Origin: Lewinellaceae bacterium
GTDB taxonomy: Bacteria; Bacteroidota; Bacteroidia; Chitinophagales; Saprospiraceae
Direction of reading: 5' to 3'
Length of the DNA stretch: 64,000 nt
NCBI GenBank assembly: GCA_020636105.1
Contig: JACJYL010000001.1
Coordinates: 4,362,001 to 4,426,000 of the forward strand
Both the position numbers and the translations under genes were made by a program. Position 1 is the stretch's first letter, and the number at the start of each line of letters is the position of its first letter. The notes under the pieces are model-generated. The model was not told the DNA's origin. It saw nothing but the letters and a program-made list of their open reading frames with translations, and ran no database searches. Below are positions 52,771 to 62,332 of this stretch, piece by piece.

Positions 52771-53772
52771 GCGGTTTTTTTCTTTCACGATTTCAATGAT
52801 GGTTTGATTAAATCTTTCAGCCTCTTCATCCGGTACTTCATGTCCTGATTTTTCAAACCAAATGAATTTCTTTTCAGGAGCTGTCATTTTGTTCATATGG
52901 TTTTCTGCCACTACACTGGGTAAGTTCCAGTCATGACGCCCACCAATGAAATAAACAGGTAACTTTAATTCTGTGATATGTGAAATATCCGTTGTGAAAG
53001 CAACGCCATCCATTCGAGCCGAGGTGTAGTTAAAAGCTTCAAACCAGTCATAGTCTTTGTAGTCCTCATACATAGTTTCCGCTTTCTCAATCTCTTTCGC
53101 AATAGCTGAATCGTAAACGGTTCCTCCATATTTTACAACAAGTTCGTACTTGCTCATAAAACAATCCAAAATGGTAGCACAAACAGTGCTGTCCTTTTTT
53201 TCAATTAAATCCAACTGCCTTAATGCTGTTGTATCATTCTTTTGTTGGGCTTGCTCTTTCAACCATTGCATGGAAACGTCCCAGCTTTCTGGTACACTTA
53301 TCACCTGAGAGACACCAATATAGGCGTAATAATCATCAGGGTATTTTTCGGCTAATTTCATTCCAATAACACTACCATAAGAAAAACCCACAAGAAATAT
53401 TTTTTCTTTATTGAATTTCTTTTTTAGATACTGCGTCAACTCATGTGCATCATTGACCAAACTTTCAGGACTTAGGTTTTTCGGATTGGGATTATGCATA
53501 TAAGATTGACCACATCCTGCCTGATCCCAGGAAACTAAAATCATTTCGTCAGTCAAATCAGCGTTAAAATACCTCAGATGCGGTGTCTGAGGCCAGCCTG
53601 GTCCGCCATGCAGAAATAGCAGAACAGGTAAATCGTCAGACGCACCCGTCATTTCCACAAATTGTTTTTCGCCACCTAATTCAATGAATACTTTTTCTTG
53701 GACACTTTCTTTCACCTGGTTTTGGCAACCAATTATTAGAATACCTAAAATTATGATTATTGCTTTATTCAT
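52768..53772 (-). CDS. Alpha/beta hydrolase lipoprotein (proline iminopeptidase-like)
   Basis: A 334-residue protein with a lipobox (LIIGC, Cys16). The alpha/beta-hydrolase fold shows the oxyanion block LFLHGGPGWPQTPH, nucleophile elbow GFSYGS and a distal His in KSGHEVPDEE. HGGPG is typical of prolyl aminopeptidase-like S33 hydrolases. It is probably anchored in the periplasm. The gene is bracketed by GTTAGCGG at its end and CCGCTAAC 26 bases before its start. Confidence 0.87.
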   Translation of the reverse strand: MNKAIIIILGILIIGCQNQVKESVQEKVFIELGGEKQFVEMTGASDDLPVLLFLHGGPGWPQTPHLRYFNADLTDEMILVSWDQAGCGQSYMHNPNPKNLSPESLVNDAHELTQYLKKKFNKEKIFLVGFSYGSVIGMKLAEKYPDDYYAYIGVSQVISVPESWDVSMQWLKEQAQQKNDTTALRQLDLIEKKDSTVCATILDCFMSKYELVVKYGGTVYDSAIAKEIEKAETMYEDYKDYDWFEAFNYTSARMDGVAFTTDISHITELKLPVYFIGGRHDWNLPSVVAENHMNKMTAPEKKFIWFEKSGHEVPDEEAERFNQTIIEIVKEKNR

Positions 53773-54033
53773 ATGTTAATCTTCTTTTTTTAAATTGCCG
53801 CTAACTCAGCTATCCCCACCTACTCTCCAAATATACAGGAAAAAACCATAAATCAAAAATCATCAAAATCAATCCCAGACTGATTTCTTCAAACGACTGT
53901 AAAACAGCTTGTTAAAGTAGTTTCACCCACTCATGGAATCTCCCCTCGGAAAGGCCCCAAAAGCGAACCACTTACAACCGCCTCATCGTTTCATTTTCTA
54001 TTTTCTTGCGGCTAATTTTTTTTGAATAGCAAT

Positions 54034-54732
54034 CTAACAGATTAACAACAACCTTTTCTGCCCGTTTTTTTCCTTTGGTGCACGATGAATACAAGGAGGG
54101 ACTTTACTTTCAGGATGCTCAATAGCCAATCTCCATAATTGGCCCAGCCCTAAGCTTATCGGCTGTGCCTTGGGTTTGGCAAGATAGTGTAGGTCAAAAA
54201 ACTGTTCACTTAAAAATGACTCAAAATCTTCGGCTGCTCCACGATATATTTTTTTAAGTTCATCACGTATTTCGGGAACAAGCACTTTTTGTATGGCTTG
54301 TGAATTGGGCAATATTTCACTTGACTCGCCATAATAAGTGCATAAAAAGGTATCGACGGGTATAGTAGAGCGATCTGCATGAAAAGAATAAACATCGGTT
54401 GGGAAAAACGGGTAGCTATCATCTCTTTCATAGGACTCAATCAGATTAAGTATTGGAGAGGCGCCAAGAGCTTTCAGGATCTTTAAATCCTTTAAAAGAA
54501 TTTCACGGGCAAGCTGCCCCTGTTCACTCAAATGAAGTTCAAGAAGTTCTTCTGGATGAAGTTCGGCTATATTTTCGTTTAGCTCTATCTGATTAACCAT
54601 CTCGGAAAAATCACCTGTGAGCTTGCGAGTCCAGCAAATCGCATTCATTTTTCCATGAAAAGGCGTGGAAACAAGGTCCTGAAAATTAGTGACGTATTTA
54701 ATTTGATGCTCAGCATGGGATAAATTTATCAT
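54034..54732 (-). CDS. DUF1826-like protein
   Basis: A 232-residue soluble protein. The pattern ICWTRKLTGDF near residue 33, YSFHADRSTIPVDTFLCTYYG in the middle and IHRAPKEKNGQKRLLL at the end corresponds to my recollection of DUF1826. The central HxD and a distal His suggest a metal-dependent jelly-roll, perhaps a 2-oxoglutarate-type dioxygenase, but this is inference. No operon partner. Confidence 0.6.
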   Translation of the reverse strand: MINLSHAEHQIKYVTNFQDLVSTPFHGKMNAICWTRKLTGDFSEMVNQIELNENIAELHPEELLELHLSEQGQLAREILLKDLKILKALGASPILNLIESYERDDSYPFFPTDVYSFHADRSTIPVDTFLCTYYGESSEILPNSQAIQKVLVPEIRDELKKIYRGAAEDFESFLSEQFFDLHYLAKPKAQPISLGLGQLWRLAIEHPESKVPPCIHRAPKEKNGQKRLLLIC

Positions 54733-54883
54733 AAGGGGCAGTATAAGGCTTAATCTAAATTATTTGAAAAAGTAGTAAGAGAAATTGACTTCCAAGTGCT
54801 CAAAAAAAGCGTGTATGAACTTATAAATCGTATATTTTATCGGCTTGTTAATCCTATTATCAAGGTTGATATAATTTTATTTA

Positions 54884-55063
54884 TTATTCTTTGCCATCTG
54901 TATTGCCTGATAACTTTGTCAGCCCAACGCCCAACAGCATTGAGGCTATAATGAATATGTATGCATAATCTTTAATAAAAGTCATTTCAGTAAATTCATT
55001 TATTGCTACTAAGATGATTGAGACAATAATGATGCCAATGGCAGGTATAAAATAATTTTTCAT
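54884..55063 (-). CDS. Small two-helix membrane protein (59 residues)
   Basis: The ATG at 55063 opens a 59-codon frame with two hydrophobic helices (FIPAIGIIIVSIILVAI and AYIFIIASMLLGVGL) and a polar tail ending DGKE. The pattern is clearly that of a small membrane protein, although no family is recognised. Its length is just below usual ORF cut-offs. Confidence 0.55.
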   Translation of the reverse strand: MKNYFIPAIGIIIVSIILVAINEFTEMTFIKDYAYIFIIASMLLGVGLTKLSGNTDGKE

Positions 55064-55225
55064 GATTGTACTATTTATTCTTTTGTGAAATTACTGCCAA
55101 CAGCGGTCTGGGCAAAAAACCACCTCCTTCTTTAAATGCCCTTAAAAATACCCTACAAAGTCCACACATACAACCTCCTGGAATTTATTCTAAAAATATA
55201 ATTACTCCACTTTACGGATTTGTCG

Positions 55226-55288
55226 TTAGTATTTTTGATTGATATAAATACCAATTCCAGCACCAACAGCGATTCCCAGACTAATTAC
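55226..55288 (-). pseudogene. 3' remnant of a small glycine-zipper protein
   Basis: On the minus strand VISLGIAVGAGIGIYINQKY precedes a stop codon, while the frame is blocked upstream exactly where the MITE-like element begins. This suggests that the element cut the gene. Low confidence because the remnant is only 20 residues. Confidence 0.35.
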
Positions 55289-55616
55289 CGTGTAACAAAA
55301 GTTTAATTATATTTTTTGAATAAAGAAATTTTACAGATTTCTCCTGGAAATTTAATTTTTGTAAAGCTATCCATCGCCCTGTGCTTTATCCTGCCTGACG
55401 CCGCAGAAAATTATAATAGGTGCAGCGCACCGAAAAAATTGTTGTAAAAAGATTCTAAAATCTATCTAAGGTGCAGCGCACCGCAACATTCTTTCGATGT
55501 TCGAAGATTTAGGTTGCGGTGCGCTGCACCTAATTTTAATTCGGCGGTTCATTATTTAATTTCAGTAAGCACTGGGCAATCGAAATTTTATTTAAAGCGA
55601 TTATTTTTGTTACACG
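55289..55616. mobile_element. MITE-like element with 12-bp terminal inverted repeats
   Basis: Perfect terminal inverted repeats CGTGTAACAAAA (55289-55300) and TTTTGTTACACG (55605-55616) bound 328 bases of non-coding DNA. Inside are three copies of GGTGCAGCGCACC (55419, 55470 and inverted 55517); the last two form a hairpin with 19-base perfect arms. No clear target duplication is visible. The termini recur at copies 1 and 2 above. Confidence 0.75.
55469..55531. repeat. 19-bp inverted repeat on GGTGCAGCGCACC
   Basis: AGGTGCAGCGCACCGCAAC (55469-55487) is perfectly complementary to 55513-55531. The arms are GC-rich in AT-rich surroundings, and the loop contains a smaller TTCGA/TCGAA pairing. 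A strong cruciform or RNA hairpin. Confidence 0.75.
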
Positions 55617-55621
55617 ATATT

Positions 55622-55718
55622 CAGCCTTACTTTTAATCAAATTGGCCTTCACGGCTTCGATGATATTGGTGCGATCGTAATAGCTAAAGACATAGGTGAT
55701 AGGCCTGCCGTAAAACCT
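55622..55718 (-). pseudogene. Truncated copy of the SnoaL-like gene 3' end
   Basis: Bases 55622-55700 match the end of the intact gene at 57290 at about 80% identity. On the minus strand the frame reads TYVFSYYDRTNIIEAVKANL and IKSKAE, against VFSYYDRTGIIETVKANL and IKSKAAAE in the intact gene. The remnant then runs into the right end of the MITE-like element; its 5' part is lost. Confidence 0.7.
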
Positions 55719-55755
55719 TAGACAACTGCATTATTAATTTCCAGACTTTTGCTGC

Positions 55756-57219
55756 CTATTGGATTTTTGAAATACCGTATATCCGGAATGGTTCGTTATT
55801 AAAGTCACCATATAACACGGATTTAGTTACTAAATCCAGGTTGATTTTCACACCTAGCCGGTTATTGTCAGACAAGTAAATCATCCCGGCATCTCTGGCT
55901 GTTTCCGTGTATCTAAATTTGACATCGCCATTGGGTTCTGTTTCTACCCAGCCGTTGCCATCCATTTTCCTGAAATAGCCTGCCACATTGCCGGAGTTAT
56001 CACTAAACGTTACCGCTGAAACAGATGATCCTTTCGGGGTAGTAACGGGAGAGGTATTATTCGTATTTGAATTATCTACCTCGCCAGGTAATTCGTTTTT
56101 GGTAGTGGAAGGTCTTTTGTAATTGTTTACAAATTCCTGGGCTTGTTCATTAGTCAATTTACCATCTGCAAGGTCCTTTAATTCTTGAGGGACTTCCTCC
56201 AAACTGGAAAAACTATATGAATAGTAACTAGGTTCCACAAAATCTTTGGCTTTTTGATAATCAAATTGTTGATTTAGCATTTCCACTTTTCCGGTCTCGT
56301 AGAGGACAACATATCTTAAAACAACATAAGTGATTTTTCCTGGAGTAAAGTCCTTCGTTTTTGAGAAGGTCCTACTAATTGTATTGTCCCCGCTGGTATT
56401 ATTTGATATGGATTGAGATTGAGTACTTGAGTTACTTTTGTTAAACGAAAGGGTGGTTGTAGAACTTATTCCAGCCAACGGATTATCGTAGCCAATTGAT
56501 TGCGATATCCCAAAATCCCAGGCGGAGGTGGAAGAACGATCCGTCGTATTTGTCAGAGAATATCCCTTTGTTTCGGATACGGTAAAATCATCTGTTTCTG
56601 AGGTAGCAGCACTATCATTTATCAAGTCAAATGCTGTCGCTGTAAATTTATACTTTCTTTCGGTAGTTGATTTGACCTCAGCTATCCGAGGCGCAACTTC
56701 TCTAATATTATCTGCTGTTCTCGAGACCCATTTGCCTGCGATTGGTTCTTGACTAATGGTGTTAAATGTAGATACAAAAGGAACATTATCCATTTGGACC
56801 CCTGGTGCAATAGTGCGCTCTACACTTAACTTTTCAAGCCCCAAAGAGCGACCCGATTCACCTTGTAATTGAACCTCTGTAACTATTCCGATATCTTCAC
56901 TTCCACTAAAGAAGAGCTCATATGTATCCTCCTGCCCATATTCAAAATCATTATACCCGTCGGTATCTAATAATCTCTTCTTTGTCCACTTATCCTCCTG
57001 CGTGCGGGTACCTTTGAATTGAATGTATATCGAAGCATCAGAACCGTTATCGCCCGTTAGGGTAGTGACTTTGTAGATAATCTGACCATTTAAACTACAG
57101 GGCGTAAAACATAGTGCTACTATTCCCAGGATCAAAAGTTTTGACAATGTAGGTGCCAAACCGGATTGGTTAATCATCGAATTAATTTGGTGATAAAACA
57201 CCTTTACAGTCGTTTTCAT
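55756..57219 (-). CDS. Exported PLAT-domain protein with Ser/Thr-rich, possibly pore-forming, middle region
   Basis: A 487-residue protein with an N-terminal signal (hydrophobic residues about 27-44). A PLAT/LH2-like beta-sandwich follows (IYKVTTLTGDNGSDASIYIQ; LEKLSVE, about 47-135). The centre (about 190-310) is a long alternating Ser/Thr-rich region (SSTTTLSFNKSNSSTQSQSI, then ISRTFSKTKDFTPGKITYVV). Such a pattern is reminiscent of the insertion hairpins of aerolysin/ETX-MTX2-type toxins, but this is only resemblance. The last 90 residues are a separate beta-rich domain. It may be a surface or secreted effector; no function is established. Confidence 0.65.
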   Translation of the reverse strand: MKTTVKVFYHQINSMINQSGLAPTLSKLLILGIVALCFTPCSLNGQIIYKVTTLTGDNGSDASIYIQFKGTRTQEDKWTKKRLLDTDGYNDFEYGQEDTYELFFSGSEDIGIVTEVQLQGESGRSLGLEKLSVERTIAPGVQMDNVPFVSTFNTISQEPIAGKWVSRTADNIREVAPRIAEVKSTTERKYKFTATAFDLINDSAATSETDDFTVSETKGYSLTNTTDRSSTSAWDFGISQSIGYDNPLAGISSTTTLSFNKSNSSTQSQSISNNTSGDNTISRTFSKTKDFTPGKITYVVLRYVVLYETGKVEMLNQQFDYQKAKDFVEPSYYSYSFSSLEEVPQELKDLADGKLTNEQAQEFVNNYKRPSTTKNELPGEVDNSNTNNTSPVTTPKGSSVSAVTFSDNSGNVAGYFRKMDGNGWVETEPNGDVKFRYTETARDAGMIYLSDNNRLGVKINLDLVTKSVLYGDFNNEPFRIYGISKIQ

Positions 57220-57289
57220 AATAATTGAGTTTTATTGAAATGAATTATATTGAATGCTAAATAGATTTGAATACTCGAAGGATACCTCA

Positions 57290-57886
57290 TTATTCAGCAG
57301 CAGCCTTACTTTTAATCAAATTGGCTTTCACTGTTTCAATGATACCCGTTCGGTCGTAATAGCTAAAGACCCGGGTGATTTTCTTATCATCGTCAAAGGT
57401 GAAGACCCAATGCATCCTGACGCTGGTCGGCTGACCTTTATATACCATGAGGTTGTCAAAATAAGCCAGTACCGCGGTGCCCACGACATTGTAATATTTC
57501 AGCGGTTTATTGACCTGGAGTGGGATAAGGTTGATATTGGTTATTTCCATTTTTTCAACGCCTGAGGTTGATTGCCATTTTTTCCACCATGCTACAGTTT
57601 CCGCTTTGCCGGTGATCTTGGTACGGCTTTCTATTGTACCGTCTGGCCAGTATTGCACAGCGTCATCTGTAAAATTTTCATACATGACGTCAAAATCGAA
57701 TCTGCAGGCCGCTTCGAAGAATTTGTTAACGATGTCTGCATATTCAGGGGAGGCGGAGACCACATCAGGTATTTCGGCAGGAGCTGTCGGATTGGTTGAT
57801 GTATTCGTTTCTCCGCAGCTTTGAAGTAAAAAGAGAACTCCCAGGAAAAAGGGCGTAAGGATAAGTTTGTTGATTAGAATTTTCAT
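57290..57886 (-). CDS. SnoaL/NTF2-like lipoprotein
   Basis: A 198-residue protein with a lipoprotein signal (LLQSC, Cys24) and an NTF2/SnoaL-like cone fold (ADIVNKFFEAACRFDFDVMY; TDDAVQYWPDG; AETVAWWKKW). I choose the ATG at 57886 (MKILINK); the 53 in-frame residues upstream do not look coding. A truncated copy of its 3' end lies 1.6 kb downstream. It precedes the PLAT-protein gene by 70 bases on the same strand, so they may be cotranscribed. Confidence 0.8.
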   Translation of the reverse strand: MKILINKLILTPFFLGVLFLLQSCGETNTSTNPTAPAEIPDVVSASPEYADIVNKFFEAACRFDFDVMYENFTDDAVQYWPDGTIESRTKITGKAETVAWWKKWQSTSGVEKMEITNINLIPLQVNKPLKYYNVVGTAVLAYFDNLMVYKGQPTSVRMHWVFTFDDDKKITRVFSYYDRTGIIETVKANLIKSKAAAE

Positions 57887-58153
57887 AATTAATTGTTTTT
57901 TTGAATTAATAAATACTTTTCTGTTTTTATTTGAAAAGCTGTAATTTTCTGATAACACAAAGGTGAGGGAATGGAGAACAAGTAGATAAGACAGATTCAT
58001 CAAAGGCTTGTACATACTGCCCAAGCTATAGGACATTTTGCCCAAGGATAGGACAAACTATGCAATTGCGCCTTTTAAACCTTAAATCAGGCGGGAGATG
58101 TGGAGTTATATTAGCCTATTTTTTTATCTTTAAAAAAATAAAACAATCAAATA

Positions 58154-61100
58154 ATGTGGAAAAACATACTTAAGCCTGTTATTTGCGCATTTGTTTTTTT
58201 TATTGCACTTATCGGGAAATATGCGGATGCCCAGGCCATAAAATATCTTGATGCCGACCACTTCACCCGGTATGAACAACTCGAAGGCATTGGTATTACT
58301 AACGTGTATGGAGACAAAACAGGGAGTGTATGGTTATCTTCCTTTGATGGCTTGATTAAGTTTGATGGCTATGATTTTGAGTTTTTATATCATAATCCAA
58401 ATGACTCCACGAGTGTTGGCTCGAATAATCTGACCGCTACTTTTCTTGAAGATCAGGCTGGAGATTTATGGATAGGTGCCACCAATATGCTTTTCAAATA
58501 CATGCCAAGCACAAATGCCTTCATTACCTACGACCTGAAGGAGGTTTACCAGCATGAAAACATTGGTTCTATACTGCCTTTTGGTATTGTGCAAGATACC
58601 TTTGGAAATATTTTTTTCGCCTCGTATGATATTTCCGGGTCCTCAGCAGTAGCAGTGGCTATAGTTTATTTTGATGCCAAAGTGAATCAATTAAAAAAAA
58701 TCGAACCCCAGAATGGTTACGAACTCCAAAATGTTTTTCAACTGACGGTGGGGCCTGACAATAACCTTTGGGCATTAAATCATGATGGACTTTTCAGGAT
58801 TGATGAAAACAAGGTATTCCATAAAATAACCAGCTTACCCAATTATTTTATCAATAATCATGAAAATGGTGGAAAGGGGGTATTAGCCAATCGTCTATAT
58901 ACCGGTATGCAAAGCGGCCCCAATGGCCATATCTGGCTTACCACCAACCAAGCGGAGCTTTATTCCTTTGACCCAAAAACACAAGAACTAAACTTACACC
59001 CATTGCCGCCGGCTTTTGCATATGACCTTCCTCGAGCGATCAGGAATGCCTATGCTCTCTATTGGCCTATGTATTTTGACAAAAAGGGGAATCTATATAT
59101 CGGTTCTCATAAAGGCATATTACGCTACAATCCTACCACCGACACCTCCTGGATTTTAGCCGAAGATGAGGCACCAAATCAAAGAATATATTCCGTAAAT
59201 GAGGATATTTTTGGCAATATATGGATGCGCGGCAGAGATGGTATATTCTTTAAATATAATCCCAGAAGTCTGTTTAAAACATTCTCCTTAGGCCGGACAT
59301 CCATTGATGGTCCGACCGACTGGGATAAGTATGATTTCTTTGCGCATAAAGACAGTACCCTTTTGATGTACAGTATGCACTCCTCCTATCACGTCATCAA
59401 TCAGTTGGATTTTAACAATGAAGAAATGCAGGAATATTCTCTGGATAGCCTTTTTTCTGGATTATCCAATGTACACATCCTGGGCGCTTTAGGAAAAGAG
59501 AAATATCTTATTCATTCCGATCAAGGTCTTCGTGTTTTTGAAAATGGCATGATCCGTCCCAGTCCGAGCTTATTTGATTCGCTACCTCCCGTAAACCGAA
59601 GGTGGAAAATGGCAAAAGATAGCCGGCGAAACCTGTGGTGGTGCACGGACCAGGGGCTTTATTTACAATTGAAGGACGAGACTAGGATGAGGCATTTCGA
59701 GCTGACCGCTTTTCCCAAAACTACTGCTGGCAGTAATTCTGTCAAGTCGATATATGAGGGTAAAAATGGCCGCATCTGGATCATCACCTCGAATGGATTA
59801 TTCGCTTACGATTATGAAAAAGATAAGTTGGCAAGGTACTTATACGATAAGGAAAATGGGGAAGTGTTGTTATCTCAGAGCATCAATACGCTCTACGAAG
59901 ATGATGAGCATATTTTATGGGTCGGTACCAGGCAAGGGGGGCTATCCAAATACAATTTGACAACCAAGGAGTTGAAAACCTACACACAGGATGATGGCTT
60001 GCCTTCCATGCAGATTCAGGGCATTCTACCCGATGAAGACCGGGGCGATTTATGGCTCAGTACCCAGAAAGGAATTGCCAGGTTCAATATTAAAACGGAA
60101 GCGTTTGTCAATTTTTCAAAAAAGGATGGTCTTAAAGATATGTCCTTTGGGCAAGGCTCTTCTTTTAAAACGGCTGACGGATATTTTGTATTCGGGGCTT
60201 TTGCTAATATCACTTATTTCCGCCCGGAAGAGATTTCAGCACAATCCGTTGCCCCCAAAGTGTATCTGACGGATTTAAAGATCAGTGATCGATCCATTCG
60301 CGACATTCCCGCATTGGCGCCTGGTTTCGTTGCGTCTACGGTACAGAACCTTGAATTAAATTACCGGCAAAATTCCCTTTCATTCGAATACAAAGCCATT
60401 CATTTCAACAATCCACAGGCGAATCAATATGCCTACCAGCTCGAAAACTATGACCAGGAATGGCGTATAGTAGGTAATACCCGAAAAGCATTTTATAATA
60501 ATCTACCAGCTGGTGAATATGCGTTTTTCCTGAAAGCGGCGAATAATCACGGTGTGTGGAGTGAGCCGCAGGTCTTTGCCAATTTCGTTATCCATCCTCC
60601 ATGGTGGGCGACCTGGTGGGCTTATGGCCTGTATTTTCTAGCTGGAATGGCTTTGATCTATAGCGTCTACCGTTTTCAGTTGAAGCGCAACTTAGACCAG
60701 GCAGAGGCCAGCCGCCTGAAAGAAATGGATGCGGTTAAAAATCGCCTGTTCACCAATATCACCCACGAGTTCCGGACACCACTCACCGTCATTTCTGGTA
60801 TGACCGACCAGATTGAAGAAAACCCAAAGGAATGGTTCAAAGAAGGATTATCGATGATCAGACGCAATACCAACAGACTATTAGAATTAGTCAACCAAAT
60901 GTTGGATCTTACAAAACTGGAAAGCGGAAAAACAACGCTCCACAACCAACAGGGAGACATCATTAATTACCTGAAATACATTGTAGAAAGCATCCACTCC
61001 TTTGCAGAAAGTAAAAAAATACAAGTGCATTTCCATGAAGAAGGAGAGGAATTGATGATGGATTTTGATCCGGAAAAAATACACCAGATCCTGATCAACC

Positions 61101-62332
61101 TCTTGTCCAATGCCTTAAAGTTTACGCCAACAGGAGGACATGTTTATGTCCTCGTCAGAGCTGTTTCAGAAAAAGATAGCCCTCAAAAAGGATCAAAGCT
61201 TCAAGTCAAAGTAAAGAATACCGGAGCGGGCATTCCGGAAGATCTATTGCCCTATATCTTCGATCGTTTTTATCAGGCGGATGATTCGACTACCCGGGGG
61301 GGAGAAGGTTCCGGTATTGGATTGGCGCTGGTAAAAGAATTGGTCAAATTAATGAAAGGAGACATTTCTGTAAAAAGCAAAGTGGGTAAAGACACGGAAT
61401 TTACGCTTTTACTCCCGATCAGTAATGTGGCACCGGTAGATCAGACACCCGCACCTATAGTCAAATACAAAACAACTAGCTTAGCCGGAGCAAACGATGG
61501 TAACATTTCTGCAACTTCTATAAAGGAAGAACCCGAAACTATGCTTGCGGCCACGAAACCCTGCGTCCTGCTGGTAGAAGACAACCCCGACGTAGTCGCT
61601 TATATTGCGTCTTGCCTACAAGACCAATATGAAATCCAGGTTGGTAAAGATGGGCAGGAGGGCATAGACATCGCCATTGAAAACATTCCAGATTTAATTA
61701 TCACGGATGTCATGATGCCCGTCAAAGATGGTTTCGAAGTTTGTCAAAGCTTAAAAACAGATGCACGGACCAGTCACATCCCTATTATCATGCTTACTGC
61801 CAGGGCGGATATGGAAAGTAAAATGGAAGGATTGGAAAAAGGTGCGGATGCTTATTTGGCGAAACCTTTTCATAAGCAAGAACTACGGATTCGTATTAAA
61901 AAGCTACTTGAATTGCGAGCCAATCTGCAAAAGCATTATCTGGCTATTGCTGGTTCTGGAATACAGGATACTTTTGTTGAAAACACGCCCGAGGCTCCTG
62001 CCATAGAAGATCAATTTGTACAGAAGATGAGAGAAGCCGTGGAAGCACATTTGGAGGATTTTGATTTTACAGTAGAGCAGTTTTGCAAGGAAATGGCAAT
62101 GAGTCATTCTCAATTGCATCGGAAGATAACAGCTTTGACCGGACTTTCGCCTAATAAATTTATTCGTCATGTGAGATTGGGTAAAGCAAAATTATTGTTA
62201 CAAAATGCGGAATTGACCATCAATGCGGTGGCTTATGAAACGGGGTTTAATGATCCCGGCTATTTTGGGCGGGTGTTTAAGAAGGCATTTGGGATGACAC
62301 CTATGGAATGGAAGGAAAGCACGAAAATCTGA
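58154..62332 (+). CDS. Hybrid two-component system regulator (HTCS, one-protein sensor/regulator)
   Basis: A 1392-residue membrane protein. After a signal-like N-terminus, residues about 30-720 form two-component-type beta-propeller repeats (VWLSSFDGLIKFDGYDFEFL and similar). A Y_Y_Y domain is at about 732-806 and a transmembrane segment at 815-838. The cytoplasmic half has HisKA with phosphorylatable His871 (ITHEFRTPL), HATPase (GSGIGLALVKEL), a receiver with Asp1185 (IITDVMMPVKDGF) and an AraC-type HTH (about 1290-1390). Such proteins sense glycans or other ligands in the periplasm and switch on nearby genes. Its divergent neighbours, the SnoaL lipoprotein and PLAT protein, are candidate targets. 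Confidence 0.95.
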   Translation: MWKNILKPVICAFVFFIALIGKYADAQAIKYLDADHFTRYEQLEGIGITNVYGDKTGSVWLSSFDGLIKFDGYDFEFLYHNPNDSTSVGSNNLTATFLEDQAGDLWIGATNMLFKYMPSTNAFITYDLKEVYQHENIGSILPFGIVQDTFGNIFFASYDISGSSAVAVAIVYFDAKVNQLKKIEPQNGYELQNVFQLTVGPDNNLWALNHDGLFRIDENKVFHKITSLPNYFINNHENGGKGVLANRLYTGMQSGPNGHIWLTTNQAELYSFDPKTQELNLHPLPPAFAYDLPRAIRNAYALYWPMYFDKKGNLYIGSHKGILRYNPTTDTSWILAEDEAPNQRIYSVNEDIFGNIWMRGRDGIFFKYNPRSLFKTFSLGRTSIDGPTDWDKYDFFAHKDSTLLMYSMHSSYHVINQLDFNNEEMQEYSLDSLFSGLSNVHILGALGKEKYLIHSDQGLRVFENGMIRPSPSLFDSLPPVNRRWKMAKDSRRNLWWCTDQGLYLQLKDETRMRHFELTAFPKTTAGSNSVKSIYEGKNGRIWIITSNGLFAYDYEKDKLARYLYDKENGEVLLSQSINTLYEDDEHILWVGTRQGGLSKYNLTTKELKTYTQDDGLPSMQIQGILPDEDRGDLWLSTQKGIARFNIKTEAFVNFSKKDGLKDMSFGQGSSFKTADGYFVFGAFANITYFRPEEISAQSVAPKVYLTDLKISDRSIRDIPALAPGFVASTVQNLELNYRQNSLSFEYKAIHFNNPQANQYAYQLENYDQEWRIVGNTRKAFYNNLPAGEYAFFLKAANNHGVWSEPQVFANFVIHPPWWATWWAYGLYFLAGMALIYSVYRFQLKRNLDQAEASRLKEMDAVKNRLFTNITHEFRTPLTVISGMTDQIEENPKEWFKEGLSMIRRNTNRLLELVNQMLDLTKLESGKTTLHNQQGDIINYLKYIVESIHSFAESKKIQVHFHEEGEELMMDFDPEKIHQILINLLSNALKFTPTGGHVYVLVRAVSEKDSPQKGSKLQVKVKNTGAGIPEDLLPYIFDRFYQADDSTTRGGEGSGIGLALVKELVKLMKGDISVKSKVGKDTEFTLLLPISNVAPVDQTPAPIVKYKTTSLAGANDGNISATSIKEEPETMLAATKPCVLLVEDNPDVVAYIASCLQDQYEIQVGKDGQEGIDIAIENIPDLIITDVMMPVKDGFEVCQSLKTDARTSHIPIIMLTARADMESKMEGLEKGADAYLAKPFHKQELRIRIKKLLELRANLQKHYLAIAGSGIQDTFVENTPEAPAIEDQFVQKMREAVEAHLEDFDFTVEQFCKEMAMSHSQLHRKITALTGLSPNKFIRHVRLGKAKLLLQNAELTINAVAYETGFNDPGYFGRVFKKAFGMTPMEWKESTKI

